From assembly GCA_041915365.1 (NCBI GenBank), contig JAYSBP010000017.1:1-48061 (forward strand): a stretch of DNA of 48,061 nucleotides. The letters run 5' to 3'. Of the stretch, positions 34,713 to 43,523 are shown in pieces. The notes beneath the pieces were generated by a model, which made no database searches, was not told where the DNA came from, and was given only the letters and a program-made list of their open reading frames with translations. Source of the DNA: UBA6016 sp041915365 (GTDB lineage Bacteria > Campylobacterota > Campylobacteria > Campylobacterales > UBA6016). Each line of letters starts with the position of its first letter. The stretch's first letter is position 1. The position numbers and the translations under genes were made by a program.

Positions 34713-36431
34713 ATGGCTACCTCTCTTGGTTTTTTGGACTCAACCGACAATCTACAAAAAAAATCGCCGATAGTCGGCGATGAATTTACGCACGCTCTTT
34801 GTATCGGGGAGACTGGAAGCGGTAAGACTACGGGCTTTATACTCCCAAACATCAAGGACAGAATCGCAAAAAACCACGGTGTTTTGGTCTATGATTTTAA
34901 AGGCAATTTGCATCTTGGCGTCAAAAAACTAGCACTTGAAGCCGGTAGACTCTCTGATGTAATAGAGATAGGCACACCTTGGGGGAAAAAGACAAATCCG
35001 TTTGAGTATATGACGATAAAAGAGATATATGCCTTGCTTTTTGCGCTTATCAGTCAAAAGGATACGGAAGGTGTATTTTGGCACTCTGCGGCGGCGACAC
35101 TCGGCTCAAATATTGTCCGCGTCATCAGAAGAATAGGGAAAGTGCAGGAGTCGTTCGAGCAACTTGGAATAGGGTTTCCAAAGCTGACATTTCGTTATTC
35201 TACTGATTTTAATGACAAAATCTCAAAGATAGAGCACTCTTCGATGCCGATAAGCGATTATCATGCTGAGGATTTTGAGTATCCGGCATCGGCGTCTTTC
35301 GCGTCTTTGTATTCGTGTGTAAGAACTGTCAAAAAGCTTTGTATGTTTACCGACGGTCACCCGATTCTTACCGCTTTTTTGAAAGACAAGCTGGTATCGG
35401 CATTTGCCTCAAAAATGAAAAAAGAGTTTGCAAATCAAAACATAGAGAGCGAATGGCCATCCGTACAAAAAGGATTTGAAGAGGCTTTGCTTCGTATTGA
35501 AGAGCTAGATAATAGCTTTGCGATGCTAGATAGCTACAAGTCTATGGCAGTATCCATAAGCGATGATTTTTCAGGTAATTACGGCGTTATATTTTCGCTC
35601 GAATCGTCACTCAAACACTTTTACGACTATAGCTTTTTTAGTGAACATGAATGCGACATCATAGAGGAGCTAAATATCGGTAAAATAGTGCTTATAAACA
35701 CCTCTCTTCTCACAAATCAGATGATAAATGCGCTCAACCAGTCACTAGTCCTAAATCTCTCAAAAAGAGCAAAACAACCTCGTAAAACACCGGTTTCTAT
35801 ATTTATTGACGAAGCTAACAGGGTGGTAGACAAAAACACGGAGCTCGCAACCGACATACTCAGAGAGGCAAAAGTGGAGCTAATCCTAGCCATCCAAAAT
35901 GAATCGCAGATGGTCTATAAAATGGGGATGGATAGATATAAAGAGCTAAAAGGCAACTTGACAGAGCAAATAATCTTCAGAAATAACGATGAAAACCACA
36001 TGCAAAAAACAGACAAAGATGTAGAGAGGCTGGGCACGCACACTTATCTAGCCGGAGAGCTCAAAGAGGCTTTGGCGTGCGAGCCTATATTTTTTGGTGA
36101 AGATGAGCTGCTCTCAGCGGAGTATGAATACCAAAAAAATCTCACGGTAGTCTCCGAGCTCCTTGCCATGAATAAAATCACGGAGCCGACTATTGCAGTA
36201 TTTGACGACATAGTATTTGAGCGTGATGACTGCGTATATCTGGAAAATATAGCCACAAAAGAGATGCAAAAAGTGATATTTAGAAGCGAGAGCGATTATA
36301 AAGGTGCAAGAGAAGAGCTAGCAAAAATATACAAATATGTGTTTGGCGATAGCGGTGGGGCGGAAGAGCCTAGCTCTGATGCGTCAAGTCTTATATCGAG
36401 ATGGAAGAGAATAGCTAGAGATTTTAGGTAG
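34713..36431 (+). CDS. VirD4/TraG-like DNA-transfer ATPase (orphan)
   Basis: A 572-residue ATPase of the type IV coupling protein/TraM-recognition group. Walker A is 'GETGSGKT' (32-39) after a short N-terminus, 'VLVYDFKGN' matches the family's 'D-x-KG' motif, and Walker B is 'VSIFIDEANRVV' (Asp366/Glu367) with a downstream 'LAIQNESQM' that fits the sensor strand. The usual N-terminal membrane helices of VirD4 are missing, so the protein is soluble. No relaxase, VirB channel gene, integrase or plasmid gene is nearby. It may move DNA or protein in an unrelated process, or be a remnant of a mobile element that became fixed. Confidence 0.82.
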   Translation: MATSLGFLDSTDNLQKKSPIVGDEFTHALCIGETGSGKTTGFILPNIKDRIAKNHGVLVYDFKGNLHLGVKKLALEAGRLSDVIEIGTPWGKKTNPFEYMTIKEIYALLFALISQKDTEGVFWHSAAATLGSNIVRVIRRIGKVQESFEQLGIGFPKLTFRYSTDFNDKISKIEHSSMPISDYHAEDFEYPASASFASLYSCVRTVKKLCMFTDGHPILTAFLKDKLVSAFASKMKKEFANQNIESEWPSVQKGFEEALLRIEELDNSFAMLDSYKSMAVSISDDFSGNYGVIFSLESSLKHFYDYSFFSEHECDIIEELNIGKIVLINTSLLTNQMINALNQSLVLNLSKRAKQPRKTPVSIFIDEANRVVDKNTELATDILREAKVELILAIQNESQMVYKMGMDRYKELKGNLTEQIIFRNNDENHMQKTDKDVERLGTHTYLAGELKEALACEPIFFGEDELLSAEYEYQKNLTVVSELLAMNKITEPTIAVFDDIVFERDDCVYLENIATKEMQKVIFRSESDYKGAREELAKIYKYVFGDSGGAEEPSSDASSLISRWKRIARDFR

Positions 36432-36488
36432 GCTTTTGTCTGCAAAAAACTTTTTCCATTAACAATACATTTATATTGGTATGCGATA

Positions 36489-37919
36489 ATGTCCAAAAAA
36501 ATGAAAGCACCACACTATATGCGACAGATAAACCAAATGGTTGCGAGAGGGGTTTTTGCCGCCTCTTTGCTCCCTATTTGCCTCTTTGGATTTGATATTA
36601 ATGACCCGTTTGACGTAACAAAAGGCACCAAAAGCATCGAATCTTATACGACTTTATCCTGCGAGAAAATAGACTTATCAAAAAGTATGGGGCTAGTGGA
36701 GCTATCAAACTACGCTCTGTGCAATAACCCAGACACGAAAGAGGCGTGGATAAACGCTTTGTATCAAGCAGAGCAGGTCGGATTGGCAAAATCTGCGTAT
36801 TTGCCAAATATCGACGCTTCGGCATCTCTAGGCGGCACAAGAAGTGACGCAAAAAGCGGTAACTCATTTGTGAATACGCAAAACGGCTCGATTAACTTCT
36901 CGTATCTTTTGTATGATTTTGGAGCTAGAAGTGCAAATCTCGCTAATGCTACAAAACTCCTAGATGCCGCAAATGCGCTCCAAAACTCAAAAATTCAGTC
37001 CACTTTTTTGTCAGTGATTCAAGCGTATTACAATCTATTTGCCGCAAAAGCCTCTCTTGAAGCATACACGGAGGCGCAAAGGCTTGCAAAAGAGAGCTAT
37101 GAAGCGGCGGCGACAAAATATCAAGTGGGGGTAGCCACGCCAGCCGACAAGCTACAGGCCCTCACTTCCTACTCGCAAGCAATACTAAACACCGTAAAAG
37201 CGGAAGGAACTCTCAAAAATGCGCAAGGCACGCTATCAAATATATTAGGACTTGACGCAAATACCGCGCTTAGTGTATCTACTCCGTCTACCGACGTTGT
37301 TTTGGGAGATTTTGCTGGTAATGTCAAAGAGATGATTGACGAAGCAAAAAAACGCAGGCCCGACCTAGTGGCCGCAGAGGCTCAAATAGAGGCGGCAAAA
37401 GCAGGTATAGACTCTGCAAAGGCCGCCGGTAGACCGACCGTCTCGCTGACCTCGTCCGTTGGATATACAAATACGAGCATTTCGCCAGATAGAACAAAAA
37501 ACGCATCGGTAGGGGTGGCGCTTAATATCCCTATATTCAGCGGCTTCAACACAACTTACAAAGTCAGAACGGCGCAGGAACAGGCAAAACTAAAAGAGCT
37601 AGAATACGTCAAACTTGAAAAACAAGTTGCGCTGGATGTATTTCAAGCCTACAACAATCTAATTACGCAGACAAACTCTCTAAAAGCCAGTAAAGATTTG
37701 CTTGCTAGCGCAAAACAATCTATGAAAACAGCGGACGGCAGGTATAGGGCAGGGGTTGGAAGCATGATAGACCTATTAACGGCTCAAAGTGCGTTAGCCA
37801 GTGCGCAGCAGCAAAGCGTTGAGGCTGTATACAACTGGTACATAGCCAAGGCTACCCTTGCTCAGAGTATGGGAAGATTGAATTTTGAGAAAATAGAAAA
37901 AATAAGCGGCGGTAAATAG
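36489..37919 (+). CDS. TolC-family outer membrane channel (MacAB-type system)
   Basis: A 476-residue outer membrane efflux protein. The N-terminus has a basic stretch and a hydrophobic signal core ('GVFAASLLPICLFG', about 20-34). Two TolC repeats follow; 'DLVAAEAQIEAAKAGIDSAKAAGRPTVSL' and 'GVALNIPIFSGF' are standard family segments. It lacks a lipobox Cys context, unlike the NodT-type channel at 30230. It is one base away from the adaptor gene and so is dedicated to that exporter. There is no strong ribosome binding site at 36489; the Met four codons further on is an alternative start. Confidence 0.92.
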   Translation: MSKKMKAPHYMRQINQMVARGVFAASLLPICLFGFDINDPFDVTKGTKSIESYTTLSCEKIDLSKSMGLVELSNYALCNNPDTKEAWINALYQAEQVGLAKSAYLPNIDASASLGGTRSDAKSGNSFVNTQNGSINFSYLLYDFGARSANLANATKLLDAANALQNSKIQSTFLSVIQAYYNLFAAKASLEAYTEAQRLAKESYEAAATKYQVGVATPADKLQALTSYSQAILNTVKAEGTLKNAQGTLSNILGLDANTALSVSTPSTDVVLGDFAGNVKEMIDEAKKRRPDLVAAEAQIEAAKAGIDSAKAAGRPTVSLTSSVGYTNTSISPDRTKNASVGVALNIPIFSGFNTTYKVRTAQEQAKLKELEYVKLEKQVALDVFQAYNNLITQTNSLKASKDLLASAKQSMKTADGRYRAGVGSMIDLLTAQSALASAQQQSVEAVYNWYIAKATLAQSMGRLNFEKIEKISGGK

Positions 37920-37920
37920 T

Positions 37921-39102
37921 ATGATTTTGAAAAACGTAAGTATAGCAAAAAAAGTCGTTTTAGCATCTGTTTTGGCGGCGGCGATTGGCGGTGGCTGGTA
38001 CTTCTTTGGCGCTAGCGGTTCAAAAAACGACAACGTATACAAAACGGCAAACATACAAAACGGTGATGTCGTACAAACGGTATCTGCAAACGGAACTCTA
38101 AACCCAGTCGTACTGGTCAGCGTTGGTACGCAGGTGTCCGGCACGGTAAAAAAACTGCTCGTAGATTACAATGATAAAGTAAAAGCGGGGCAAGTGCTGG
38201 CTATGCTTGACCCGTCTTTGTATGATGCGCAGGTAGCAGAGAGTCAGGCAAACGTCAAATCGGCCGAAGCTTCGCTAGAGCTTGCAGCCGCCAATGAAAA
38301 AAGGATGCGAGAGCTTTATGCTAAAGAGTTTGTATCAAAACAAGAGCTTGACCAAAGCGTGCAAGCGTTAAAAAGCGCAAAAGCGCAAGTGGCTCTATCT
38401 AAGGCGGCATATAGCAAGGATACGACTAACAAGAACTACTCAATTATTAAATCCCCGGTATCCGGCGTAATTATCGATAGACAAATAGATGTCGGGCAGA
38501 CGGTTGCGGCTAGCTTTCAGACCCCTACGCTGTTCAAGATAGCTCAAGATTTGAGAAAGATGCAGATAGATTCTAGTTTTGCCGAGGCGGACATAGGAAA
38601 TATCAAAGTTGGGCAAGAGGTAAGCTTTAACGTTGACGCTTTTGCTAATAAGACATTTAAAGGTGTTGTCAAGCAAATAAGACTCAATGCCACCACTCAA
38701 TCAAACGTGGTAACGTATAATGTGGTTGTGTCTGTGGACAATCCCGATGAGAAGCTAATGCCTGGGATGACGGCGTATGTGAACATCAAAACGGCAGAAC
38801 GAAACAATACGCTACTCGTACCAAATGCGGCGCTTCGCTTCAAACCTTCCGTTGCCGATAAACAAGTATCAAAAGCTGAAGAGAAACAAAAGAAAAAAGA
38901 TAGCGGCGGTATAGGTAGAAGCGCAACTGTGTATGTGCTAGAAAACGGGCAACCAAAAGCCGTAAAAATAGTGGTAGGCATAACCGACAACAAGCAAACA
39001 GAGGTTATTTCCGGCCCCCTAAAGGCTGGGGACGCCGTTGTAACCGATGAGAGCGCCAAAAATGGAGCCAAAAAACAATCCATGCCTCCGAGAATATTCT
39101 AA
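37921..39102 (+). CDS. macA: MacA-type periplasmic adaptor
   Basis: A 393-residue RND/MacA-family adaptor. N-terminal anchor (about 12-30, 'VVLASVLAAAIGGGWYFFG'), 'GTLNPVVLVSVGTQVSGTV' at the start of the barrel-lipoyl region, 'VDYNDKVKAGQVLAMLDP' in the lipoyl half-motif, an alpha hairpin at about 100-150, the return 'IIKSPVSGVIIDRQIDVGQTV', and a membrane-proximal domain. A Lys/Glu-rich insert near residue 320 is the only odd element. It joins the MacB-type ATPase/permease to the TolC-type channel encoded upstream. The next gene starts on the last base of its stop codon. Confidence 0.93.
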   Translation: MILKNVSIAKKVVLASVLAAAIGGGWYFFGASGSKNDNVYKTANIQNGDVVQTVSANGTLNPVVLVSVGTQVSGTVKKLLVDYNDKVKAGQVLAMLDPSLYDAQVAESQANVKSAEASLELAAANEKRMRELYAKEFVSKQELDQSVQALKSAKAQVALSKAAYSKDTTNKNYSIIKSPVSGVIIDRQIDVGQTVAASFQTPTLFKIAQDLRKMQIDSSFAEADIGNIKVGQEVSFNVDAFANKTFKGVVKQIRLNATTQSNVVTYNVVVSVDNPDEKLMPGMTAYVNIKTAERNNTLLVPNAALRFKPSVADKQVSKAEEKQKKKDSGGIGRSATVYVLENGQPKAVKIVVGITDNKQTEVISGPLKAGDAVVTDESAKNGAKKQSMPPRIF

Positions 39103-39812
39103 TGCAAGGCAAAACGCCAGTTATCGAAATCAAAAATCTTGTAAAAAACTATAAGACAGACGCAGGAGTGTTGGAGGTTTTAAAAGACCTCAATATTATT
39201 ATTAACGAGGGCGAATTTGTCGCATTGATGGGGCCGTCAGGCTCAGGTAAATCGACTTTTATGAATATCCTAGGTTGCCTTGACAAGCCGACATCTGGCA
39301 AATACATCCTAAACGGAACAGATGTCTCGTCTATGGATAAAGATGGACTATCTAGGCTTAGAAACAACGTAATAGGCTTTGTCTTTCAAGGGTTCAATCT
39401 ACTTCCAAGGATAAATCTCATAGACAATGTAGCCTTGCCGTTAGTGTATGCCGGTGTCGACAAGACAGAGAGAAGCAAAAAAGCAATCGAGCTTTTAAAG
39501 AGTGTGGGGCTGGAAAAATATGCGACCCATCTACCTAGTCAAATATCCGGCGGGCAACAGCAAAGGGTTGCGATAGCTAGAGCACTTGTCAATTCGCCAA
39601 AGCTGCTTTTGGCAGATGAGCCTACCGGAAATCTCGATACAAAAACAAGTTTTGAGATTATGGATATTTTTACGAATCTCAATAAAAACAACGGCATCAG
39701 TATAGTTCTCGTAACGCATGAAAACGACATTGCGGAGTTTGCCGCAAGACAGATACATTTTAGAGATGGAATGGTGGAGCTAGACGAGAGACACGATAAG
39801 GATATAGCGTGA
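39102..39812 (+). CDS. MacB/LolD-type ABC exporter ATPase subunit
   Basis: A 236-residue ATPase of the MacB/LolD/YknY class. Walker A 'GPSGSGKST', the Q-loop 'GFVFQGFNLLPR' typical of this class, signature 'ISGGQQQRV', Walker B 'LLLADEPTGNLD' and switch His in 'LVTHENDIAEFA' are all intact. In E. coli MacB this domain is fused to the permease; here it is a separate chain, as in YknYZ. It overlaps both neighbours (one base upstream, four downstream), which argues for a stoichiometric complex with the permease. Confidence 0.95.
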   Translation: MQGKTPVIEIKNLVKNYKTDAGVLEVLKDLNIIINEGEFVALMGPSGSGKSTFMNILGCLDKPTSGKYILNGTDVSSMDKDGLSRLRNNVIGFVFQGFNLLPRINLIDNVALPLVYAGVDKTERSKKAIELLKSVGLEKYATHLPSQISGGQQQRVAIARALVNSPKLLLADEPTGNLDTKTSFEIMDIFTNLNKNNGISIVLVTHENDIAEFAARQIHFRDGMVELDERHDKDIA

Positions 39813-41029
39813 TAGTCCCTATGCTAAACGAGGCTTGGAGTGCGCTTTGGGCGAATAGACTCCGCTCTTTTCTTACCATGCTTGGGATGATGATAGGCGT
39901 TGGAGCGGTAATACTGATGTCGGCGATAGGCGAGGGGAGTAAGCAAAGCATCAATGATTCGATAGCGGCAATGGGGAGCAATCTTTTTATTGTTATGTCA
40001 GGCTCGACGACGTCAGGTGGAGCTAGGGCTGGCTTTGGTTCTGCTCCGACACTAACGCTCAAAGACGCTACGGCAATATCCGAGTTATCTGGTGTGGCGG
40101 CTGTAGCGCCTGGGGCTATGGGTACGGTGCAAATGATATACGGCTCAAACAACTGGAGCGCTAGAATTAACGGCTCTACGACAGGTTTTTTTGACGTTAG
40201 AGAATGGAGTGTAGAAAACGGTTATCCATTTAGCGACGCAGATGTCCGCAACGCCTCAAGGGTAGTGGTGCTAGGCCAAACGGTCGCTACAAATTTATTT
40301 GGCGACGAAAATCCGGTCGGCAAAACAATAAGAATCAAGCAAAGCCCTTACACCGTTGTGGGTGTACTAGCTAGAAAAGGGCAAAGTATGATGGGGGATG
40401 ATCAAGATGATACCGCCGTTGTTCCTATTACTACTGGGCTTAGAAATCTTTTTGGCTCGCAGTTCAAAGAGAGTGTTCGAATGATTATGGTAAAGGCTGA
40501 GAGTGAAGAGGTGATGCCAAAAGTCGAAAATCTGATAAATGTTCTCCTTAGAGAAAGACACAGGATACGAAGTGGGGCGGATGATGACTTTAGCGTCAGA
40601 AATCTATCCGCCGTGCTTGCCACATCTGCCGAGGCTGCGGATGTTATGTCTATGCTACTTGGGGCTATAGCTTCAATATCGCTTCTTGTCGGCGGAATAG
40701 GGATTATGAATATTATGTTTGTGTCCGTGACCGAGAGGACTAGAGAGATAGGCATCCGTATAGCCATAGGAGCTAGAGAAAAAGATATTTTGATGCAGTT
40801 TTTGATGGAAGCGGTGATGATATCGCTCATCGGTTGCGTTATCGGCGTTGGTATAGGAGTCGGCGGGGCTTACCTTGTGCAGATGATATTTGAAACGGCT
40901 ATAGTTATTACGCAAAGCTCGATAATAATAGCGTTTTTGGTGGCCACAGGGGTGGGCATCTTTTTTGGATTTTATCCGGCTAGAAAAGCGGCAAAACTGG
41001 AGCCGATAGACGCTCTTCGTTATCAATAA
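39809..41029 (+). CDS. MacB-type ABC exporter permease subunit
   Basis: A 406-residue four-helix permease of the type VII ABC superfamily. Helix 1 follows 'NEAWSALWANRLRSFLTMLGMMIGVGAVILM'-like text beginning at residue 5; a periplasmic MacB-PCD domain of about 220 residues follows ('VVVLGQTVATNLFGDENPVGK' is typical); helices 2-4 include 'VGGIGIMNIMFVSVTERTREIGIRIAIGA', the coupling helix hallmark, and the end 'YPARKAAKLEPIDALRY'. It would use ATP hydrolysis to push substrates from the periplasm through the adaptor and TolC channel. Likely cargo: macrolides, peptides, or lipopeptides. Confidence 0.95.
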   Translation: MIVPMLNEAWSALWANRLRSFLTMLGMMIGVGAVILMSAIGEGSKQSINDSIAAMGSNLFIVMSGSTTSGGARAGFGSAPTLTLKDATAISELSGVAAVAPGAMGTVQMIYGSNNWSARINGSTTGFFDVREWSVENGYPFSDADVRNASRVVVLGQTVATNLFGDENPVGKTIRIKQSPYTVVGVLARKGQSMMGDDQDDTAVVPITTGLRNLFGSQFKESVRMIMVKAESEEVMPKVENLINVLLRERHRIRSGADDDFSVRNLSAVLATSAEAADVMSMLLGAIASISLLVGGIGIMNIMFVSVTERTREIGIRIAIGAREKDILMQFLMEAVMISLIGCVIGVGIGVGGAYLVQMIFETAIVITQSSIIIAFLVATGVGIFFGFYPARKAAKLEPIDALRYQ

Positions 41030-41040
41030 CGGAAGTTGGC

Positions 41041-41057
41041 ATTTTAGTGGCTAAAAT
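41041..41057. promoter_or_regulatory. Perfect palindrome upstream of PAS-GGDEF-EAL gene
   Basis: ATTTTAG and CTAAAAT flank TGG: a perfect seven-base inverted repeat. It overlaps the -35 area of the promoter whose -10 is at 41073, so it could be an operator; its AT-rich stem without a U run makes a terminator unlikely. Confidence 0.4.
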
Positions 41058-41072
41058 AGTGGTATGAGCTGA

Positions 41073-41078
41073 TATAAT
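41073..41078 (+). promoter_or_regulatory. -10 element TATAAT
   Basis: A consensus TATAAT lies 27 bases before the start of the PAS-GGDEF-EAL gene. The -35 is not recognisable. Confidence 0.5.
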
Positions 41079-41080
41079 AT

Positions 41081-41100
41081 TTCCAGAATAACGGCTGGAA
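41081..41100. promoter_or_regulatory. Inverted repeat at expected transcription start
   Basis: TTCCAG (41081-41086) and CTGGAA (41095-41100) are perfect inverse copies eight bases apart, covering the predicted +1 and ending at the ribosome binding site GGAAG. It could be an operator or, if transcription starts early enough, a hairpin that hides the ribosome binding site. Confidence 0.4.
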
Positions 41101-41105
41101 GAAAT

Positions 41106-42713
41106 ATGGAAAACAACGAACAAGATTATAATTGGCTTCTTGGGCAATATAAATTGGCTCTTGACGCCAGCAACATCATATCAATCACCGATAACAAAGG
41201 GGTGATTGAGTACGTCAACGATGAGTTTTGTAAAATATCCGGATACACAAAAGACGAACTAATAGGTAGACCGCACAATCTAGTAAGACATCCAGATATG
41301 CCAAAAAAAGTTTTCAAAGACTTATGGGAGACTATATCGGGCGGTAAAATCTGGAAAGGCGTCATCAAAAACAGAACAAAAGATGGCAAAGAATATGTAG
41401 TCGACTCCACGATTATGCCGATAAAAGACGATAGTGGAGTAATCAAAAGATACATAGGGATAAGACACGACATAACTCAGCTAATAGAAAAAGAAGAGAT
41501 ACTGGCCAGACAAAACAAAGACACTTTGACTGGGCTTAATAGTAAGGTCAAGCTATATGATGACTTGGAACAGTGTCAATTCCCTATGTTTACGATACTA
41601 AACATAGATGATTTCTCCGAAATTAACAACTTTTATGGGCTTTGGATAGGTGATGAGCTTTTAAAAGCGGTGGCGAGCAAGCTGTCGCAGTATTTTGATG
41701 ACAAAAAGCACGTGCTATACAGGCTTCACGGCGATGAATACGGCATCTTAACGATAGATGCTATGTATAATGAAGAACATTTGATGATAATAAACTCTCT
41801 TTTGCTTGATATCAAAAAAGAGCCATTTGATGTTGGTGGACAAAAGCTGTATATCTCAATGACGGCAGGTAGTGCCGTTGAGAGTGATACGATAATAGGT
41901 AAAGCGAATATGGCCCTAAAACACGCCAGAAAAGAGCATAAATTTCATCAGCTTTTTAATCCAATAGTTCTTGACAGCTATAGACTGGGCGAAAATATTG
42001 AATGGTCTAATAAAATAAGAAAAGCGATAGAACAAAATAGGGTGGTTTCTTTTTTCCAGCCTATTATGAATATCGCAACCGGTGAGATAGAAAAATATGA
42101 AGCCCTTGTGCGACTTATAGATGAGAATGGGGCCATTATAACTCCTGCGCAGTTTTTAGATGTCGCCAAAAAGACGAAGCAATACGCTGAAATAACCAGA
42201 AGAATGATGGGTTTTGCTGCCGAAATGGCGAAAAAGACAGGCAAAGAGGTGTCTGTCAACATTACCATAGAGGATGTAGAAAACTCTGAGACAGTCAAGA
42301 TAATAGAAAAAGAGCTTGAAAAAACTGATTGTGGACACCTGATAGTGTTTGAGATTACTGAGACTGAAGAATTCAAAAATTATCACGCCCTAAGAAGCTT
42401 TATAGAGCTAGTCAAGGATAGATTTGACTCGAAAATAGCAATGGATGATTTTGGTAGCGGATACTCAAACTTTGAAAACATCTTGGAGCTTGACTTCGAC
42501 TACCTAAAGATAGACGGTTCAATAGTCGCCAAAATAGAGACAAGTATGCAAAGCGACATTTTGATTGAAGCAATAGTTGCTTTCTGCCAAAAGCTAGGGA
42601 TACAAACGATAGCCGAGTTTGTATCGTCAGAAATTATCTTTGATAGGGTAAAGCAAAAGGGGATAGATTTTGCGCAGGGATATTATGTGGGAATCCCAAA
42701 ATCAGAGATATAA
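41106..42713 (+). CDS. PAS-GGDEF-EAL protein, probable c-di-GMP phosphodiesterase
   Basis: A 535-residue cytoplasmic protein. The Aer-type PAS (about 12-125) has 'FCKISGYTKDELIGR', 'HNLVRHPDMP' and 'IGIRHDIT'. The GGDEF domain starts 'DTLTGLNSKVKLYDDL' but its active-site loop is HGDEY (208-212) instead of GGDEF, so cyclase activity is doubtful. The EAL domain is complete: Glu332 in 'YEALVRL', 'SVNITIED', 'FEITETEE', 'AMDDFGSGYSNF', 'DYLKIDGS', 'AEFV', 'AQGYYVG'. It probably degrades c-di-GMP in response to redox or oxygen sensed by PAS. Its promoter is flanked by two palindromes. Confidence 0.92.
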   Translation: MENNEQDYNWLLGQYKLALDASNIISITDNKGVIEYVNDEFCKISGYTKDELIGRPHNLVRHPDMPKKVFKDLWETISGGKIWKGVIKNRTKDGKEYVVDSTIMPIKDDSGVIKRYIGIRHDITQLIEKEEILARQNKDTLTGLNSKVKLYDDLEQCQFPMFTILNIDDFSEINNFYGLWIGDELLKAVASKLSQYFDDKKHVLYRLHGDEYGILTIDAMYNEEHLMIINSLLLDIKKEPFDVGGQKLYISMTAGSAVESDTIIGKANMALKHARKEHKFHQLFNPIVLDSYRLGENIEWSNKIRKAIEQNRVVSFFQPIMNIATGEIEKYEALVRLIDENGAIITPAQFLDVAKKTKQYAEITRRMMGFAAEMAKKTGKEVSVNITIEDVENSETVKIIEKELEKTDCGHLIVFEITETEEFKNYHALRSFIELVKDRFDSKIAMDDFGSGYSNFENILELDFDYLKIDGSIVAKIETSMQSDILIEAIVAFCQKLGIQTIAEFVSSEIIFDRVKQKGIDFAQGYYVGIPKSEI

Positions 42714-42731
42714 AAAAGGTCTAAAAGCTTG

Positions 42732-43523
42732 ATGCAATCAAAAGAGGGGAAATGTCTAAGGGCGATGCTTGAGATGCAAGAGTCCTTGAACGTATATACG
42801 AATGGCGAAAACTACAAACAGACAAAAGTATGCAAAAAAACGGCAAAACCTATAAACTACCGCAGATGCGCTTGGATGGAGACTGCCGAATTTGTCGATA
42901 GTTTTGACTGGAAGCACTGGAAACATGGCGTAAACGATATAGAAAATGCAAAAACAGAGCTTGTCGATATATGGCATTTTTTGATGAGTGCAGAGCTAAT
43001 GGAAAACGGTGAAGTAGATGACAAGACACTGGAGATGTCCGCCGAGATAGTAGTAGACTCAAATACGATGCCGATGGATACGAACATATATGCCTTGGCT
43101 GAGTTTTTGGTAAAAGACCTTCTCAACTATGAAATGTCGATTTTCCCACACGAGAGCAGGGGAGAGATACTGAGGACTTTTTTTGAGCTTTGCCATTTGG
43201 TCGGCCTCAGCTTTGACGAGCTGTATCAGCGATATATCGTCAAAAATACGCTAAATAAGTTCAGACAAGACAATGGGTATACGGATGGAAGCTATATAAA
43301 AATCTGGCACGACGGCAAAGAAGACAATACGTTTGCAGTGATGTTCGCCGATGCAATAAACGAGCTAAACAAAGACAATCTATACTCAGCCATGACGTAT
43401 TTTTACAACAATATAGTAAAACCACACAACGGTAGCTTTAGCGGCGATTTAAACGCCATCGGTCAAAACATCAAAGATAACGTGGGTGTCAGCCTAGACA
43501 CCCACCAAAGCGGTAAAGCCTAA
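42732..43523 (+). CDS. dut: Dimeric all-alpha dUTPase
   Basis: A 263-residue enzyme of the dimeric dUTPase/all-alpha NTP pyrophosphohydrolase superfamily, the type found in Campylobacter and trypanosomatids rather than the common trimeric beta enzyme. Metal- and nucleotide-binding motifs: 'ETAEFVDSFDWKHWKHG' (about 50-66) and 'AKTELVDIWHFLMS' (about 74-87), giving the ExxE/ExxD magnesium sites; further helices with 'NKFRQDNGYTDGSY' close the site. It hydrolyses dUTP to dUMP and pyrophosphate, keeping uracil out of DNA. I prefer ATG 42732 over the TTG three bases before; AAAAGGT lies upstream. Its stop overlaps the convergent FIST gene stop by four bases. Confidence 0.92.
   Translation: MQSKEGKCLRAMLEMQESLNVYTNGENYKQTKVCKKTAKPINYRRCAWMETAEFVDSFDWKHWKHGVNDIENAKTELVDIWHFLMSAELMENGEVDDKTLEMSAEIVVDSNTMPMDTNIYALAEFLVKDLLNYEMSIFPHESRGEILRTFFELCHLVGLSFDELYQRYIVKNTLNKFRQDNGYTDGSYIKIWHDGKEDNTFAVMFADAINELNKDNLYSAMTYFYNNIVKPHNGSFSGDLNAIGQNIKDNVGVSLDTHQSGKA

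Noticed and set aside
34713..36431. Integrated conjugative element
   Set aside because: No relaxase, integrase, attachment-site repeats, channel genes or tRNA gene in the surrounding sequence.
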